A program made the position numbers and the translations under genes. From Rhizobiaceae bacterium (GTDB taxonomy: Bacteria > Pseudomonadota > Alphaproteobacteria > Rhizobiales > Rhizobiaceae): 64,000 nucleotides of DNA. Where the stretch lies: positions 1 to 64,000 of the forward strand of contig JAMLJD010000010.1 in NCBI GenBank assembly GCA_023953775.1. The letters are read 5' to 3'. The notes beneath the pieces were generated by a model. The model saw only the letters and a program-made list of their open reading frames with translations. It searched no databases and was not told the DNA's origin. This document shows positions 53,042 through 62,476 of this stretch, one piece after another (the first letter of the stretch is position 1; each line of letters starts with the position of its first letter).

Positions 53042-56031
53042 TGGCCGACACGTTCCGACTCGCCGGCCAAGGCCGGCTGACGCCTGCGAAGACGGTCCGC
53101 TTCAGCTTCGACGGCTCCGGCTTCACCGGCTTGGAGGGCGATACACTCGCATCCGCGCTGCTGGCCAATGGCGTCCATCTCGTCGGCCGCTCGTTCAAAT
53201 ATCACCGGCCGCGCGGCTTCCTTTCGGCCGGTGCCGAGGAGCCCAATGCCTTGGTGGGCGTTCACCGCGACGCGGCGCGCAAGACGCCCAATGTGCGCGC
53301 CACGGTGCAGGAACTCTATGACGGGCTGACCGCAGTTTCGCAAAACCGCTGGCCGTCGCTCGCGCGCGATGTCGGCGCGGTCAACGATATCGCGTCGCCG
53401 CTGTTCTCCGCGGGCTTCTACTACAAGACCTTCATGTGGCCGAAGGCGGCATGGAAACATCTCTACGAGCCGCGCATCCGCGCCGCCGCCGGCCTCGGCG
53501 TGGCGCCGGACGAGCCGGATCCGGACCGCTATGCATCGCGCTTCGCGCATTGCGACGTTCTCGTCGTCGGTGGCGGGCCGGCCGGGCTTGCCTCGGCGCT
53601 GGCGGCGGCCGAAAGCGGTGCGCAGGTCATCGTCTGCGACGAGCAGCCTGAATTCGGCGGCAGCCTGCGCTATGAGAGCGGGGCGGAGGTTGACGGCCGC
53701 GACGGCTGGAACTGGGCCCAGGCCACGGCGACGAGGCTGGCCGCGATGGACAATGTGCGCCTTCTCGGGCGCACCACCGCCTTCGGCTACTACGCCCAGA
53801 ACATGGTCGGGCTGGCCGAACGGGTGACCGAACACATGGCGGAACCCGACCCCGATCTGCCGCGCGAGCGGCTGTGGCAGGTGCGGGCCAGGCAGGTGGT
53901 GGTGGCGACCGGCGCGATCGAGCGGCACTTGCTGTTTCCCGACAACGACCGGCCGGGCATCATGCTTGCCTCGGCGGGACGCACCTTTCTCAACCATTTC
54001 GGCGTCGCGGTCGGACGTCGGGTCGGCATCTACACGGCAACGGATTCCGCCTACGCGGCGGCGCTCGACCTCGCGGCGGCGGGTGTCGATGTCGCGGCCA
54101 TCGTGGACCTGCGGGACTCGCCGGCTGGGCCGATGGTCGACAAAGCCCGGGCGGCGGGAATCGAAGTCCTGGCGGGCCATGCGGTTACGGGCACGGCGGG
54201 ACGGCTGCGGGTCAGCGCGATGACGGTGGCGCCGCGCGACGGCGGACCCTCGCGGTCCGTGCCGGTCGACGCGCTTCTGGTCTCAAGCGGCTGGACACCG
54301 TCGCTTCACCTGTTCTCGCAGTCGCGCGGCAAGGTGGCGTTCGACGATGCGACGCAGCGCTTCCTGCCCGGCACCTACGCGCAGGACTGCGTCAGCGCCG
54401 GCGCGTGCAACGGGACGGTCGATCTGACCGCTGCGATCAAGCAGGGGCTGGCCGCCGGAGAAAGCGCGGCCTCGTCCGCGGGCAGAAAGGCGAAGGCGCA
54501 GAAGATCGCCGCCAAATCGGTGGAATCGATCGACGGCGGGCAGCTGGGAACCGCGCCGGGCGCGGAAAACGGCAAGGGCGTCAAGGCGTTCGTGGATTTC
54601 CAGAACGACGTCACGGCCAAGGACATCCGGCAGGCCGTGCGCGAGGGCATGCGCTCGATCGAGCATGTGAAGCGCTTCACGACCAACGGCATGGCGACCG
54701 ACCAGGGCAAGACGTCCAATCTCCATGGTCTCGCCATCGCCGCCGACATGCTCGACAAGCCGATACCCGAGGTCGGGCTGACGACCTTCCGCGCGCCCTA
54801 CACGCCGGTGACATTCGGCGCGATCGTCGGCCATGCGCGCGGTGCGCTGTTCGACCCGACGCGGAAGACTGCGATGCATTCCTGGGCCGAAAGCCGGGGA
54901 GCGGTGTTCGAGGATGTCGGGCAGTGGAAGCGGGCCTGGTATTTTCCCCAGGCCGGTGAGGACATGCATGCCGCGGTCAACCGCGAATGCGTCACCGTGC
55001 GCAACGCCGCCGGGATTTTCGATGCCTCGACCCTCGGCAAGATCGAGGTCGTGGGGCCGGATGCCGCGCGGTTCATGGAACTGCTCTACACCAATCCCTG
55101 GCAGAAGCTCGACGTCGGGCGCTGCCGCTACGGGGTGATGCTGCGCGAGGACGGCTTCATCTATGACGACGGCGTCGTCGGACGCCTTGCCGAAGACCGG
55201 TTCCATGTGACGACGACCACCGGCGGCGCGGCGCGGGTGATGAACCACATGGAGGACTATCTCCAGACCGAGTTCCCCGAGCTCAAGGTCTGGCTGACCT
55301 CGATTTCCGAGCAATGGGCGGTGATCGCGGTGCAGGGGCCGAAAAGCCGCGAGATCATCGAGCCGCTGGTCGAGGGCATCGATCTTTCCGACGCGGCGAT
55401 GCCGCACATGTCGGTTCGCGAAGGCAGGATCTGCGGCGTGCCGACGCGCCTGTTCCGGATGTCGTTCACGGGCGAGCGCGGCTTCGAGATCAACGTGCCG
55501 GCGGATTACGGCCATGCGGTGTGGGAAGCGGTGTTCGAGGAAGGGCGCAAGAACGGCGCCTGCGCCTACGGCACCGAAGCGATGCACGTTCTGCGCGCGG
55601 AAAAGGGTTACATCATCGTCGGCCAGGAGACCGACGGCACGGTGACGCCCGACGATGCCGGCCTTGCCTGGGCCGTCGGAAAGAAGAAGACGGATTTCGT
55701 GGGTATTCGCGGCCTCAGGCGGCCCGATCTGGTCGCCGATGGGCGCAAGCAGCTCGTCGGCCTCAAGACGGTGGACCCGGCCGTCGTTCTCGACGAGGGC
55801 GCCCAGATCGTCGAAGACCCCGAGCAGGCGGTGCCGATGACCATGATCGGCCACGTGACGTCGTCCTACTGGTCGCAGAATTGCGGCCGGTCGATCGCGC
55901 TGGCGCTGGTCAAGGACGGGCGCAGCCGCATGGGCAAGAAGCTCTTCGTGCCCATGCCGGACGGACCGATCGAGGTCGAGGTGACCGGCACGGTGTTCAT
56001 CGACGAGAGGGGAGAACGCCTCAATGGCTGA
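53041..56031 (+). CDS. soxA: Sarcosine oxidase subunit alpha
   Basis: The large subunit, 996 residues. It begins with a 2Fe-2S-like fold region that binds no cluster in sarcosine oxidase (RFSFDGSGFTGLEGDTLASAL, then RSFKYHRPRGFLSAGAEEPN), then an NAD/FAD-binding domain (CDVLVVGGGPAGLASALAAA near residue 177), and a C-terminal aminomethyltransferase domain of the GcvT type (from about 610; RNAAGIFDASTLGKIEVVG), which holds tetrahydrofolate. The start at 53041 overlaps the soxD stop; the frame is open upstream but inside soxD. It channels the released one-carbon unit to folate. Confidence 0.95.
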   Translation: MADTFRLAGQGRLTPAKTVRFSFDGSGFTGLEGDTLASALLANGVHLVGRSFKYHRPRGFLSAGAEEPNALVGVHRDAARKTPNVRATVQELYDGLTAVSQNRWPSLARDVGAVNDIASPLFSAGFYYKTFMWPKAAWKHLYEPRIRAAAGLGVAPDEPDPDRYASRFAHCDVLVVGGGPAGLASALAAAESGAQVIVCDEQPEFGGSLRYESGAEVDGRDGWNWAQATATRLAAMDNVRLLGRTTAFGYYAQNMVGLAERVTEHMAEPDPDLPRERLWQVRARQVVVATGAIERHLLFPDNDRPGIMLASAGRTFLNHFGVAVGRRVGIYTATDSAYAAALDLAAAGVDVAAIVDLRDSPAGPMVDKARAAGIEVLAGHAVTGTAGRLRVSAMTVAPRDGGPSRSVPVDALLVSSGWTPSLHLFSQSRGKVAFDDATQRFLPGTYAQDCVSAGACNGTVDLTAAIKQGLAAGESAASSAGRKAKAQKIAAKSVESIDGGQLGTAPGAENGKGVKAFVDFQNDVTAKDIRQAVREGMRSIEHVKRFTTNGMATDQGKTSNLHGLAIAADMLDKPIPEVGLTTFRAPYTPVTFGAIVGHARGALFDPTRKTAMHSWAESRGAVFEDVGQWKRAWYFPQAGEDMHAAVNRECVTVRNAAGIFDASTLGKIEVVGPDAARFMELLYTNPWQKLDVGRCRYGVMLREDGFIYDDGVVGRLAEDRFHVTTTTGGAARVMNHMEDYLQTEFPELKVWLTSISEQWAVIAVQGPKSREIIEPLVEGIDLSDAAMPHMSVREGRICGVPTRLFRMSFTGERGFEINVPADYGHAVWEAVFEEGRKNGACAYGTEAMHVLRAEKGYIIVGQETDGTVTPDDAGLAWAVGKKKTDFVGIRGLRRPDLVADGRKQLVGLKTVDPAVVLDEGAQIVEDPEQAVPMTMIGHVTSSYWSQNCGRSIALALVKDGRSRMGKKLFVPMPDGPIEVEVTGTVFIDERGERLNG

Positions 56032-56578
56032 TCTGGCAATGGCTCAACGCCGCGATCCGCTGGAAGGCAGGCTCGCCGCCGGCCCGGGGGTGACCGTCGC
56101 GGCGGCTCCGTCGTGTTTCCGCATGTCGCTTCGGGTCCAACCGCCACAGGTCGCCGCCCTGTCGAAGGCGCTCGGCGTGTCGCTGCCCAGGAAGCCGAAG
56201 ACGTCGGCGAGCGAGGGAACGCGCACCGCGCTGTGGCTCGGTCCCGACGAATGGCTGGTCATCGATACCGGCGACCGCGATCCCGTGGCAGACTGCGCGG
56301 CGGTGAAGGCGCTGCATTCGGCGGTCGACATCTCGCATCGCAACACCGGCATCGTGGTGTCCGGACCGGCCTGGGAAGCGGCGATTTCGGCGGGGTGCCC
56401 GCAGGATCTGTCCGACGACGTCTTTCCGATCGGCGCTGTCTCGCGTACGGTCTACGGCAAGGTCGAGATCGTGCTTTGGCGGACGGGCGCAGAGACATTC
56501 CGGATCGAATGCTGGCGCTCGTTTTCCGACTACGCGTTCACGCTGCTGGCAGACGCGGCGCGCGACGCGATGGGATAG
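56024..56578 (+). CDS. soxG: Sarcosine oxidase subunit gamma
   Basis: The gamma subunit, 184 residues, related to the GcvT fold. Typical phrases are LWLGPDEWLVIDTGDRDPVA and ALHSAVDISHRNTGIVVSGP, with VYGKVEIVLWR and FRIECWRSFSDYAFTLLADA at the end. It overlaps the soxA 3' end by eight bases, so the two are coupled. It completes soxB-x-soxD-soxA-soxG, a full heterotetramer for sarcosine (and so betaine or choline) use. Confidence 0.93.
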   Translation: MADLAMAQRRDPLEGRLAAGPGVTVAAAPSCFRMSLRVQPPQVAALSKALGVSLPRKPKTSASEGTRTALWLGPDEWLVIDTGDRDPVADCAAVKALHSAVDISHRNTGIVVSGPAWEAAISAGCPQDLSDDVFPIGAVSRTVYGKVEIVLWRTGAETFRIECWRSFSDYAFTLLADAARDAMG

Positions 56579-56628
56579 GGGAACCGATCCCGGCTTCTTG
56601 AGTTCCTTCGGCGAAAGGGAGAAGCGAC

Positions 56629-56832
56629 ATGAGCGGAAATCCCAAGGGTCCGTCAGGCAGTTCGGACGCGCACAAGCGCAAGCCGACCAAGGACGAGCTC
56701 GACGACGAACTGGAAGAAGGGCTGGAAGACAGCTTTCCGGCGAGCGATCCGCCTGCCGTGACCGGGACGACGACGGCCGGCGCCTCGGACCGGACGTCGA
56801 CCCGCAAGCCAAGCAAGCCGGAAAAGTCGTAG
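56629..56832 (+). CDS. Small acidic conserved protein
   Basis: A 67-residue, highly charged, probably unfolded protein. It has a Lys-rich start, an acidic centre (DELDDELEEGLEDSFPASDP) and a basic end. The phrase EGLEDSFPASDPPA is a motif I recall from many short alphaproteobacterial hypothetical proteins. A strong AAGGGAGAAG precedes the ATG at 56629. It follows soxG by 50 bases, perhaps with its own promoter. The function is unknown; a stress-related role has been guessed for relatives. Confidence 0.8.
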   Translation: MSGNPKGPSGSSDAHKRKPTKDELDDELEEGLEDSFPASDPPAVTGTTTAGASDRTSTRKPSKPEKS

Positions 56833-56880
56833 AAGTCCGGACATAGAAGCATATTTGCCGCCGTTTGGTACCGGAAGCCG

Positions 56881-58296
56881 TTATCCGCAGTTCGGTTCAG
56901 TTGGCTCGTCGTGGAAGCGGAACGCAGCGGCAACGCCTGCCAGAGCGACCGGAACGAAGGCGGCGAAGATCCAGAATGCGACGTTGGGCGCGGTGGCGGT
57001 ACTGATCCCCCGGTCGAAGCCGGACAGGTTGGCCACGATGCCGCACAAGGCCGCGCCGAGAGCAAAGGCGATCTGTTGCGTGGTCGGCATGGCGGAGGAG
57101 GTTGCGTCGCGCTCACCGGCCGGGGCGGCTGCGACCGCACGGCGCACGACGAAGCCCCACAGCATGCCGAACCCCGCGCCCTGGATGACCGCCAGCACGA
57201 CGATGAGCCATAGCGGGCCGCCCGGCATGACCCAGGCGAGGCCTGCGACCGCGCCCGCCACCATCAGCGCGCCTGCCCGGATGAGCCGTATCTCGCCCGC
57301 CGGGCGCACGCCCGCGACGGCGACGGCGGCGATGCTCCAGGCAACCGATTCCAGCGCGATCACATACCCGGCTCCGAGCGCGCTCAGCCCGTACAGGGTC
57401 GCCAGCAGGAAAGGCCCGTAGACGGTCATCGACATGGCGGCCGAACCCAGCGCCAGATTAACGATGAACCCCGCGCCGAGTTCGCCGCGCGGGTCGGCCA
57501 CCCGCGACGGAAACATCCTCTGCGCACCCTTGGTCGCGTCGAATGCCAGGAACAGCGCGAAGGCGACGGCGGCAAGGGCGCAGAGCGCCAGTGCCCGGTA
57601 GGGAGAGCCGGTGAGCCCGGCAATCGAGACGAGCAGCACGGCAAGGCACAATATGGACAGCCTCAGGCCCGGAAAGCGCGGTGCGTCCCGTGTCGCGGAC
57701 AGTTCGCGCGGCAGTGCGACCGGGACCAGAACGCACAGCGCGACGGCCTGGATGGCGAAGGCCCAGAAGCTCCAGCGCCACAGGCCGTTATCGGCGAAGA
57801 ACCCGCCGATCAGCGGCCCGCAGAAGGCCGACACGCCCCAGACGGCGGACATGATGCCGATCAGCCGCGGCCAATGCCGCTCCGGATAGAGCCGCTGGAT
57901 GGCGACATAGGTCAGCGCGACGAGCCATCCGCCGCCGATGCCCTGCACGAGCCGTCCGGCAAGCATGACGATCATGTCGGGCGCCAGTCCGCTTGCCGCG
58001 CATCCTGCCGCGTAGATCGCCGCGGCGAAGACGAATGCGCGCCTGAGGCCGAACGCGGTGGCGCCAAGCGCGGCGCCGGCACCGGACAGGATCGAGCCGA
58101 GCAGGTAGAGCGTCAGCGTCCAGCTGACCAGCGTATCGCCGCCGATCTCGGCGACGGCCTTCGGCATCGCGGTCGCCACGAGCAGGGAATCGGCGGCGTG
58201 CAGCCAGACGCCGAGGCACAGGACCCAGAACGAGAACAGCTTTCCGCTGCGGCGCAGGTCCGCCCATTCGCGATCGGTGGCGGTATCGTCTGCCAT
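56881..58296 (-). CDS. MFS transporter (14-helix drug-exporter type)
   Basis: A 471-residue major facilitator. The first half shows LGVWLHAADSLLVATAMPKA, ending in LTLYLLGSILSGAGAALG, and the motif-A-like GRLVQGIGGGWLVALTYVAI, which fits the DHA2/EmrB-like exporters though the family call within MFS is loose. About 13-14 hydrophobic segments can be counted. The ATG at 58296 follows AAGG at proper distance; a GTG at 58332 would add 12 residues without a hydrophobic or conserved feature. It is divergent from the DGPF protein gene with 130 bases between. Confidence 0.9.
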   Translation of the reverse strand: MADDTATDREWADLRRSGKLFSFWVLCLGVWLHAADSLLVATAMPKAVAEIGGDTLVSWTLTLYLLGSILSGAGAALGATAFGLRRAFVFAAAIYAAGCAASGLAPDMIVMLAGRLVQGIGGGWLVALTYVAIQRLYPERHWPRLIGIMSAVWGVSAFCGPLIGGFFADNGLWRWSFWAFAIQAVALCVLVPVALPRELSATRDAPRFPGLRLSILCLAVLLVSIAGLTGSPYRALALCALAAVAFALFLAFDATKGAQRMFPSRVADPRGELGAGFIVNLALGSAAMSMTVYGPFLLATLYGLSALGAGYVIALESVAWSIAAVAVAGVRPAGEIRLIRAGALMVAGAVAGLAWVMPGGPLWLIVVLAVIQGAGFGMLWGFVVRRAVAAAPAGERDATSSAMPTTQQIAFALGAALCGIVANLSGFDRGISTATAPNVAFWIFAAFVPVALAGVAAAFRFHDEPTEPNCG

Positions 58297-58426
58297 GACG
58301 GCCTTGGTAGCGCGTCGCGCGGGGAAGGGCACGCGTTCCCGCGCTGCTGGTGCAACAATAAATGATCGCTGTCGTGTCGGGGTTTGCGCTACCCATACGT
58401 CCTTTGCACACGGAAGGACGCGAACG

Positions 58427-58828
58427 ATGCTCTACGCGATACTCTGCTACAACAAGGAGGATTTCGTCGGCTCCTGGACCAAGGAGGAGGACGACGCCTG
58501 CATGGAACGGCTCATGCGGGTCAACGACAAGCTCGCCCGCAACGGCCAGCTCGGTCCCGTGGCGCGGCTTCTGCCGACCACCGCGGCGACGACGCTGCGC
58601 AAGGGCGGCAGCGATCCCCTGGTCATCGACGGACCTTTCGCGGAGACCAAGGAGCAACTCCTCGGTTTCTACCTCATCGACTTTCCCGATCTCGACGCGG
58701 CGATCGAGACCGCCCGCGAGCTGGCCGAGGCCAACCCCGGGCCCGGCTGCTACGAGATAAGGCCGGTCGGCTATTTCACCGAAGGCGCGCTGCAGCTCGA
58801 GGAAGCCGGGCAGAAGTCCGACGCCTGA
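58427..58828 (+). CDS. YCII-related DGPF-domain protein
   Basis: A 133-residue protein of the YCII/DGPF family. The namesake motif is seen as IDGPFAETKEQLLGFYLIDF at about residues 67-86, after MLYAILCYNKEDFVGSW at the start. GGAAGGA at 58411-58417 sets the ATG at 58427. It lies 18 bases before an ECF sigma factor gene with a long tail; DGPF genes are the standard partner of the ECF42 group of sigma factors. The chemical role of DGPF proteins is not known. Confidence 0.92.
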   Translation: MLYAILCYNKEDFVGSWTKEEDDACMERLMRVNDKLARNGQLGPVARLLPTTAATTLRKGGSDPLVIDGPFAETKEQLLGFYLIDFPDLDAAIETARELAEANPGPGCYEIRPVGYFTEGALQLEEAGQKSDA

Positions 58829-58846
58829 AACCCTGGAAACGGACAT

Positions 58847-60124
58847 ATGACGGACCCAGCCTGGATCGACGCAGCACTCAGTTCCGCCCGCCCGCAGGCG
58901 GTCGGCGCACTGCTGCGCTATTTCCGCGATCTCGACCTCGCGGAAGAGGCGTTCCAGGAGGCCTGTCTCAGGGCGCTGAAAAACTGGCCCAAGAACGGGC
59001 CGCCGCGCGATCCGGCCGCGTGGCTGATCTTCGTCGGGCGCAACAGCGGCATCGACGCCGTGCGCAAGAAGTCGCGCGAGCAGGCGCTGCCCGACGAGGA
59101 CCAGCTTTCCGATCTCGACGACGCCGAAACCCGCGTGGTGGAGGGCATCGACAATGCCGACTACCGCGACGACGTGCTCAGGCTGATGTTCATCTGCTGC
59201 CATCCGGACCTGCCCGACACGCAGCAGATCGCATTGGCGCTGAGAATCGTCTCGGGCCTGTCGGTCCGGCAGATCGCGCGCGCCTTTCTCGTCTCCGAAA
59301 GCGCCATGGAACAGCGGATCACGCGGGCCAAGGCGCGGGTGGCCAAGGGAAGCGTCTCGTTCGAGACGCCGGACGCCATCGCCCGGTCGGAGCGGCTCGC
59401 GGTGGTGATGGCGATGGTCTACCTGGTCTTCAACGAGGGCTATTCCGCCAGCGGCGACGAGGCGTCGGCGCGCGGTCCGCTCGCGGATGAGGCAATCCGG
59501 CTCGGACGTCTGCTGCTCAGGATGTTCCCCTCCGAACCGGAGATCATGGGTCTGGTGGCGCTGCTGCTTTTGCAGCATTCGCGCTCCCCGGCGCGGTTCG
59601 ATGCCGACGGTTCCGTCGTGCTTCTGGAGGACCAGGACCGCGCCCGCTGGAACCGCAAGATGATCGCCGAGGGCCTCGCGCTGATCGACAAGGCGGTGCG
59701 CCATCGCGTGCCCGGACCCTACCAGATCCAGGCGGCGATCGCGGCGATGCATGCCCGCGCGAAGCATGCCGACGAGACGGACTGGGCGGCGATCGAGCTG
59801 CTCTATCAGACGCTCGAGATCCACATCCCGTCGCCGGTGATCACGCTCAACCGTGCTGTTGCGGTGTCCAAGCTCAAGGGCAGCGAGGCAGCTCTCGAAC
59901 TGATCCTGCCGCTGGCCGACAAGCTTGACAGCTATTTCCACTTCCACGGCGTGAGGGGCGCGCTGCTGATGCAGCTCGAACGCCCGGACGAGGCGCGGGA
60001 GGCCTTCAACAGGGCAATCGCGCTGGCCAACAGCCCGGCCGAGGCGGCGCATATCCGGCTGCATCTCGACCGGCTCGCCAAGGACAATGCCGTCAAGCCC
60101 CGAGCGGTATCGGGGACGGGCTAG
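58847..60124 (+). CDS. ECF42-type RNA polymerase sigma factor with C-terminal extension
   Basis: A 425-residue ECF sigma factor, far longer than the usual 180. Region 2 is at about 15-85 (LLRYFRDLDLAEEAFQEACL, WLIFVGRNSGIDAVRK) and region 4 at about 120-175 (LALRIVSGLSVRQIARAFLV, AMEQRITRAKARV). Then comes the DUF6596 block (VVMAMVYLVFNEGYSASGDE) and a helical TPR-like tail (ITLNRAVAVSKLKGSEAALE, LLMQLERPDEAREAFNRAI). In studied ECF42 factors, no anti-sigma gene is present and the tail is needed for activity. The adjoining DGPF gene fits this group. Targets are unknown. Confidence 0.93.
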   Translation: MTDPAWIDAALSSARPQAVGALLRYFRDLDLAEEAFQEACLRALKNWPKNGPPRDPAAWLIFVGRNSGIDAVRKKSREQALPDEDQLSDLDDAETRVVEGIDNADYRDDVLRLMFICCHPDLPDTQQIALALRIVSGLSVRQIARAFLVSESAMEQRITRAKARVAKGSVSFETPDAIARSERLAVVMAMVYLVFNEGYSASGDEASARGPLADEAIRLGRLLLRMFPSEPEIMGLVALLLLQHSRSPARFDADGSVVLLEDQDRARWNRKMIAEGLALIDKAVRHRVPGPYQIQAAIAAMHARAKHADETDWAAIELLYQTLEIHIPSPVITLNRAVAVSKLKGSEAALELILPLADKLDSYFHFHGVRGALLMQLERPDEAREAFNRAIALANSPAEAAHIRLHLDRLAKDNAVKPRAVSGTG

Positions 60125-60204
60125 CTCCGGCTCGATCGCGTGGCCAGTGGACACCGCGCGCCGTGCGGCTAATCTCTCCAGCCGGAATCGGGAGTGAGCC
60201 GCAC

Positions 60205-61710
60205 ATGAACCTTTATTCGATGCTCGACGACGCGATCCGGCGTTTCGGCGGCCGGACGGCAATCGCCTATGGCGACCGGTCGATGAGCTTTTCGGAGTTC
60301 GATCGACATGCATCGAAGCTCGGCGACCATCTTGCGGCGCTCGGCTGTCAGCCTGGAGACCGGGTGCTGCTGTTCCTGAAGAACAGCTTCGAATATCCCG
60401 TCCTGCTTCTGGCGCCGATGCGCGCGGGTCTGGTGTCGGTGCCGGTCAACGCCAAGCTGCATCCCCGCGAGGTCGCCTATATCTGTTCCAACAGCGAGCC
60501 TCGGGTGGTGTTTACCGAGCGCGAGCACATCGATGCGATCCGCGACGCTCTCCCCGACGGGCCGGAACCCGTGTTCGTCGCCGTCGAGGACCTTGATCTG
60601 GGCGCACTGCCCAACCGGCACAGGCCGGCCGCCGATGTCGATCCCGACGCCCCGGCATGGCTGTTCTACACGTCCGGAACGACGGGGCGACCGAAGGGCG
60701 CTGTGCTGTCGCATCGGAACCTCATCGCGGCGACGATCAACTGCCTGTGCGACATCTTCGATTTCCGCGCCAGCGACGTCGCGCTTCACGTCGCGCCCCT
60801 GTCGCATGGCAGCGGCCTCTATCTGATCCCGTCGCTGGTGCGCGGAGCCGAGAACATCATTTCCGACCGGGCAGGCTTCAAGCCGGACGAGGTCCTCGAC
60901 ATGGTGGCCGAACGCGGCATCACCGTCTTCGCCTTTCTCGCCCCGACGATGATCGTGCGGCTCCTCGATGCAAAACCCCGCGACGACCTCGCCGGGCTGC
61001 GCGGCGCCATATACGGCGGCGCGAGCATCCATCTCGAACATATCCGCGCTGCCGTGGCGCGTTTCGGCCCCATCTTCTCGCAGCTCTACGGCCAGGGCGA
61101 GGCGCCGATGACGATCTCCGGCCTGCCGGCACCGGATCATCTGAGCGACGATGACGAGTTGCTGCGTTCGGCCGGCTATGTCCGCGCCGGCGTCGAGGTC
61201 CGGATCGTCGATCCGGACGGCGAGGCGGTACCGGACGGCGAGGAGGGCGAGATCGCGGTGCGCGGCGACGTCGTGATGAAAGGCTACTGGCGCAACCCCG
61301 AGGCGACCGCGAAGACGATCCGCAACGGATGGCTGACGACGGGGGACATGGGCCGTTTCGACGCGAAGGGCCGGCTGCATATTCTCGACCGCAAACACGA
61401 CACGATCATCAGCGGTGGAACCAACATCTATCCCAAGGAGGTCGAGGACGCGATCGCATCGCATCCCGGCGTCGGCGAGGTGATCGCTTTCGGGCTTCCC
61501 GATCGCGAATGGGGCGAGAGCGTCGCCGTGGCGGTGGTTCGGGCGCCGGACCATCCTGGCCTCGGCGAAGGCGACATCCTCGACCACTGCCGGGAGAGCC
61601 TCGCCGCGTTCAAGAAGCCGAAACGCGTGGTCTTCCTCGACGCGCTGCCGACCAGTGCCTACGGCAAGGTACTTCGTCGCGAATTGCGCGAGACCTTCGC
61701 TTCGCGTTGA
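60205..61710 (+). CDS. AMP-forming acyl-CoA synthetase
   Basis: A 501-residue ligase of the medium-chain/aryl class. Motifs are FYTSGTTGRPKGAVLSHRNL (Tyr155 onward), LYGQGEAPMTISGLP and the hinge region GWLTTGDMGRFDAKGRLHIL. The ending LPTSAYGKVLRREL carries the catalytic Lys. The ATG at 60205 follows GGGAG at 60190-60194. It is in the same direction as the VOC gene 103 bases later. The substrate may be a benzoate-like or short branched acid; sequence alone does not settle it. Confidence 0.93.
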   Translation: MNLYSMLDDAIRRFGGRTAIAYGDRSMSFSEFDRHASKLGDHLAALGCQPGDRVLLFLKNSFEYPVLLLAPMRAGLVSVPVNAKLHPREVAYICSNSEPRVVFTEREHIDAIRDALPDGPEPVFVAVEDLDLGALPNRHRPAADVDPDAPAWLFYTSGTTGRPKGAVLSHRNLIAATINCLCDIFDFRASDVALHVAPLSHGSGLYLIPSLVRGAENIISDRAGFKPDEVLDMVAERGITVFAFLAPTMIVRLLDAKPRDDLAGLRGAIYGGASIHLEHIRAAVARFGPIFSQLYGQGEAPMTISGLPAPDHLSDDDELLRSAGYVRAGVEVRIVDPDGEAVPDGEEGEIAVRGDVVMKGYWRNPEATAKTIRNGWLTTGDMGRFDAKGRLHILDRKHDTIISGGTNIYPKEVEDAIASHPGVGEVIAFGLPDREWGESVAVAVVRAPDHPGLGEGDILDHCRESLAAFKKPKRVVFLDALPTSAYGKVLRRELRETFASR

Positions 61711-61813
61711 CAGCCCGGCGGCACGCCGTCACGCTGATCGACGGTCGAGTGCACCGGAGCGTACAGGCCGGCCGATATCCGACCGCGACCGCCGGATCGT
61801 AAGGGAGCAGTTC

Positions 61814-62413
61814 ATGCGCAAGCTTCAGAGCCAGGGCGTTCACCACATCACACTGGTCGGCGCCGACCGCCAGACCTCCATCGACTTCTGGGAAGGCGTG
61901 CTTGGCATGCCGTTCGTCTTCGAGCAGCCGAACCTCGATCGTGCGTCCGAAAGCCATCTCTATTTCGATCCCGGTGACGGCCGACTGATCACGATATTCA
62001 CCGACGACAGCCGTGCGGCGGATCCGGCGCGAACCTCGACCGACCCGGGCGCCGTGCACCATATCGCGTTCTCGGTGTCGCGCGTGACATTCCTGCAGGC
62101 GGTGGAACGGCTCGACGAACGCGGCATCAAGCACAGCGGCGTCAAGGACCGGGGCTTCATGGACTCGATCTATTTCAAGGATCCGCTCGGACTGCTGATC
62201 GAGCTTGCCTCCTACCGCTTCGAGCCGCCGGCCGGCTTCACGCATGCCGACGTGCTGATGGAGGCGCACAAGATCCGGGTCGCGCGCGGCGACTACAACA
62301 TCGCCGAAATCCACCTTGCCGATGCGATAGAGGGGCTGGTCCTGCGCTCGCGCGACAGCCTTTCGGACGATCGCGGGCCAGGGAACCCTTATCGATCGCG
62401 AGAATCTGGCTGA
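61814..62413 (+). CDS. VOC-family (glyoxalase/extradiol-type) metalloenzyme
   Basis: A 199-residue protein of the vicinal-oxygen-chelate fold. Two beta-alpha-beta-beta-beta units are seen: VHHITLVGADRQTSIDFWEG with the first His pair, and VHHIAFSVSRVTFLQAVERL with the second, plus a Glu ligand in DPLGLLIELASYRFEPP. GGGAG at 61804-61808 before the ATG at 61814 sets the start. Such proteins range from extradiol dioxygenases to glyoxalases. Its place behind an acyl-CoA ligase suggests breakdown of an aromatic or related compound, which is inference. Confidence 0.9.
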   Translation: MRKLQSQGVHHITLVGADRQTSIDFWEGVLGMPFVFEQPNLDRASESHLYFDPGDGRLITIFTDDSRAADPARTSTDPGAVHHIAFSVSRVTFLQAVERLDERGIKHSGVKDRGFMDSIYFKDPLGLLIELASYRFEPPAGFTHADVLMEAHKIRVARGDYNIAEIHLADAIEGLVLRSRDSLSDDRGPGNPYRSRESG

Positions 62414-62476
62414 CGCCACACATCGGCTCGTGTATGACAAGGCCATTGGCATCCCGCTGCGGATCAACAACGCCTC

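Noticed and set aside
57788-60313. Minus-strand frame of 841 codons opposite the DGPF and sigma factor genes
   Set aside because: No recognisable domain; the plus strand holds two conserved genes with good ribosome sites.
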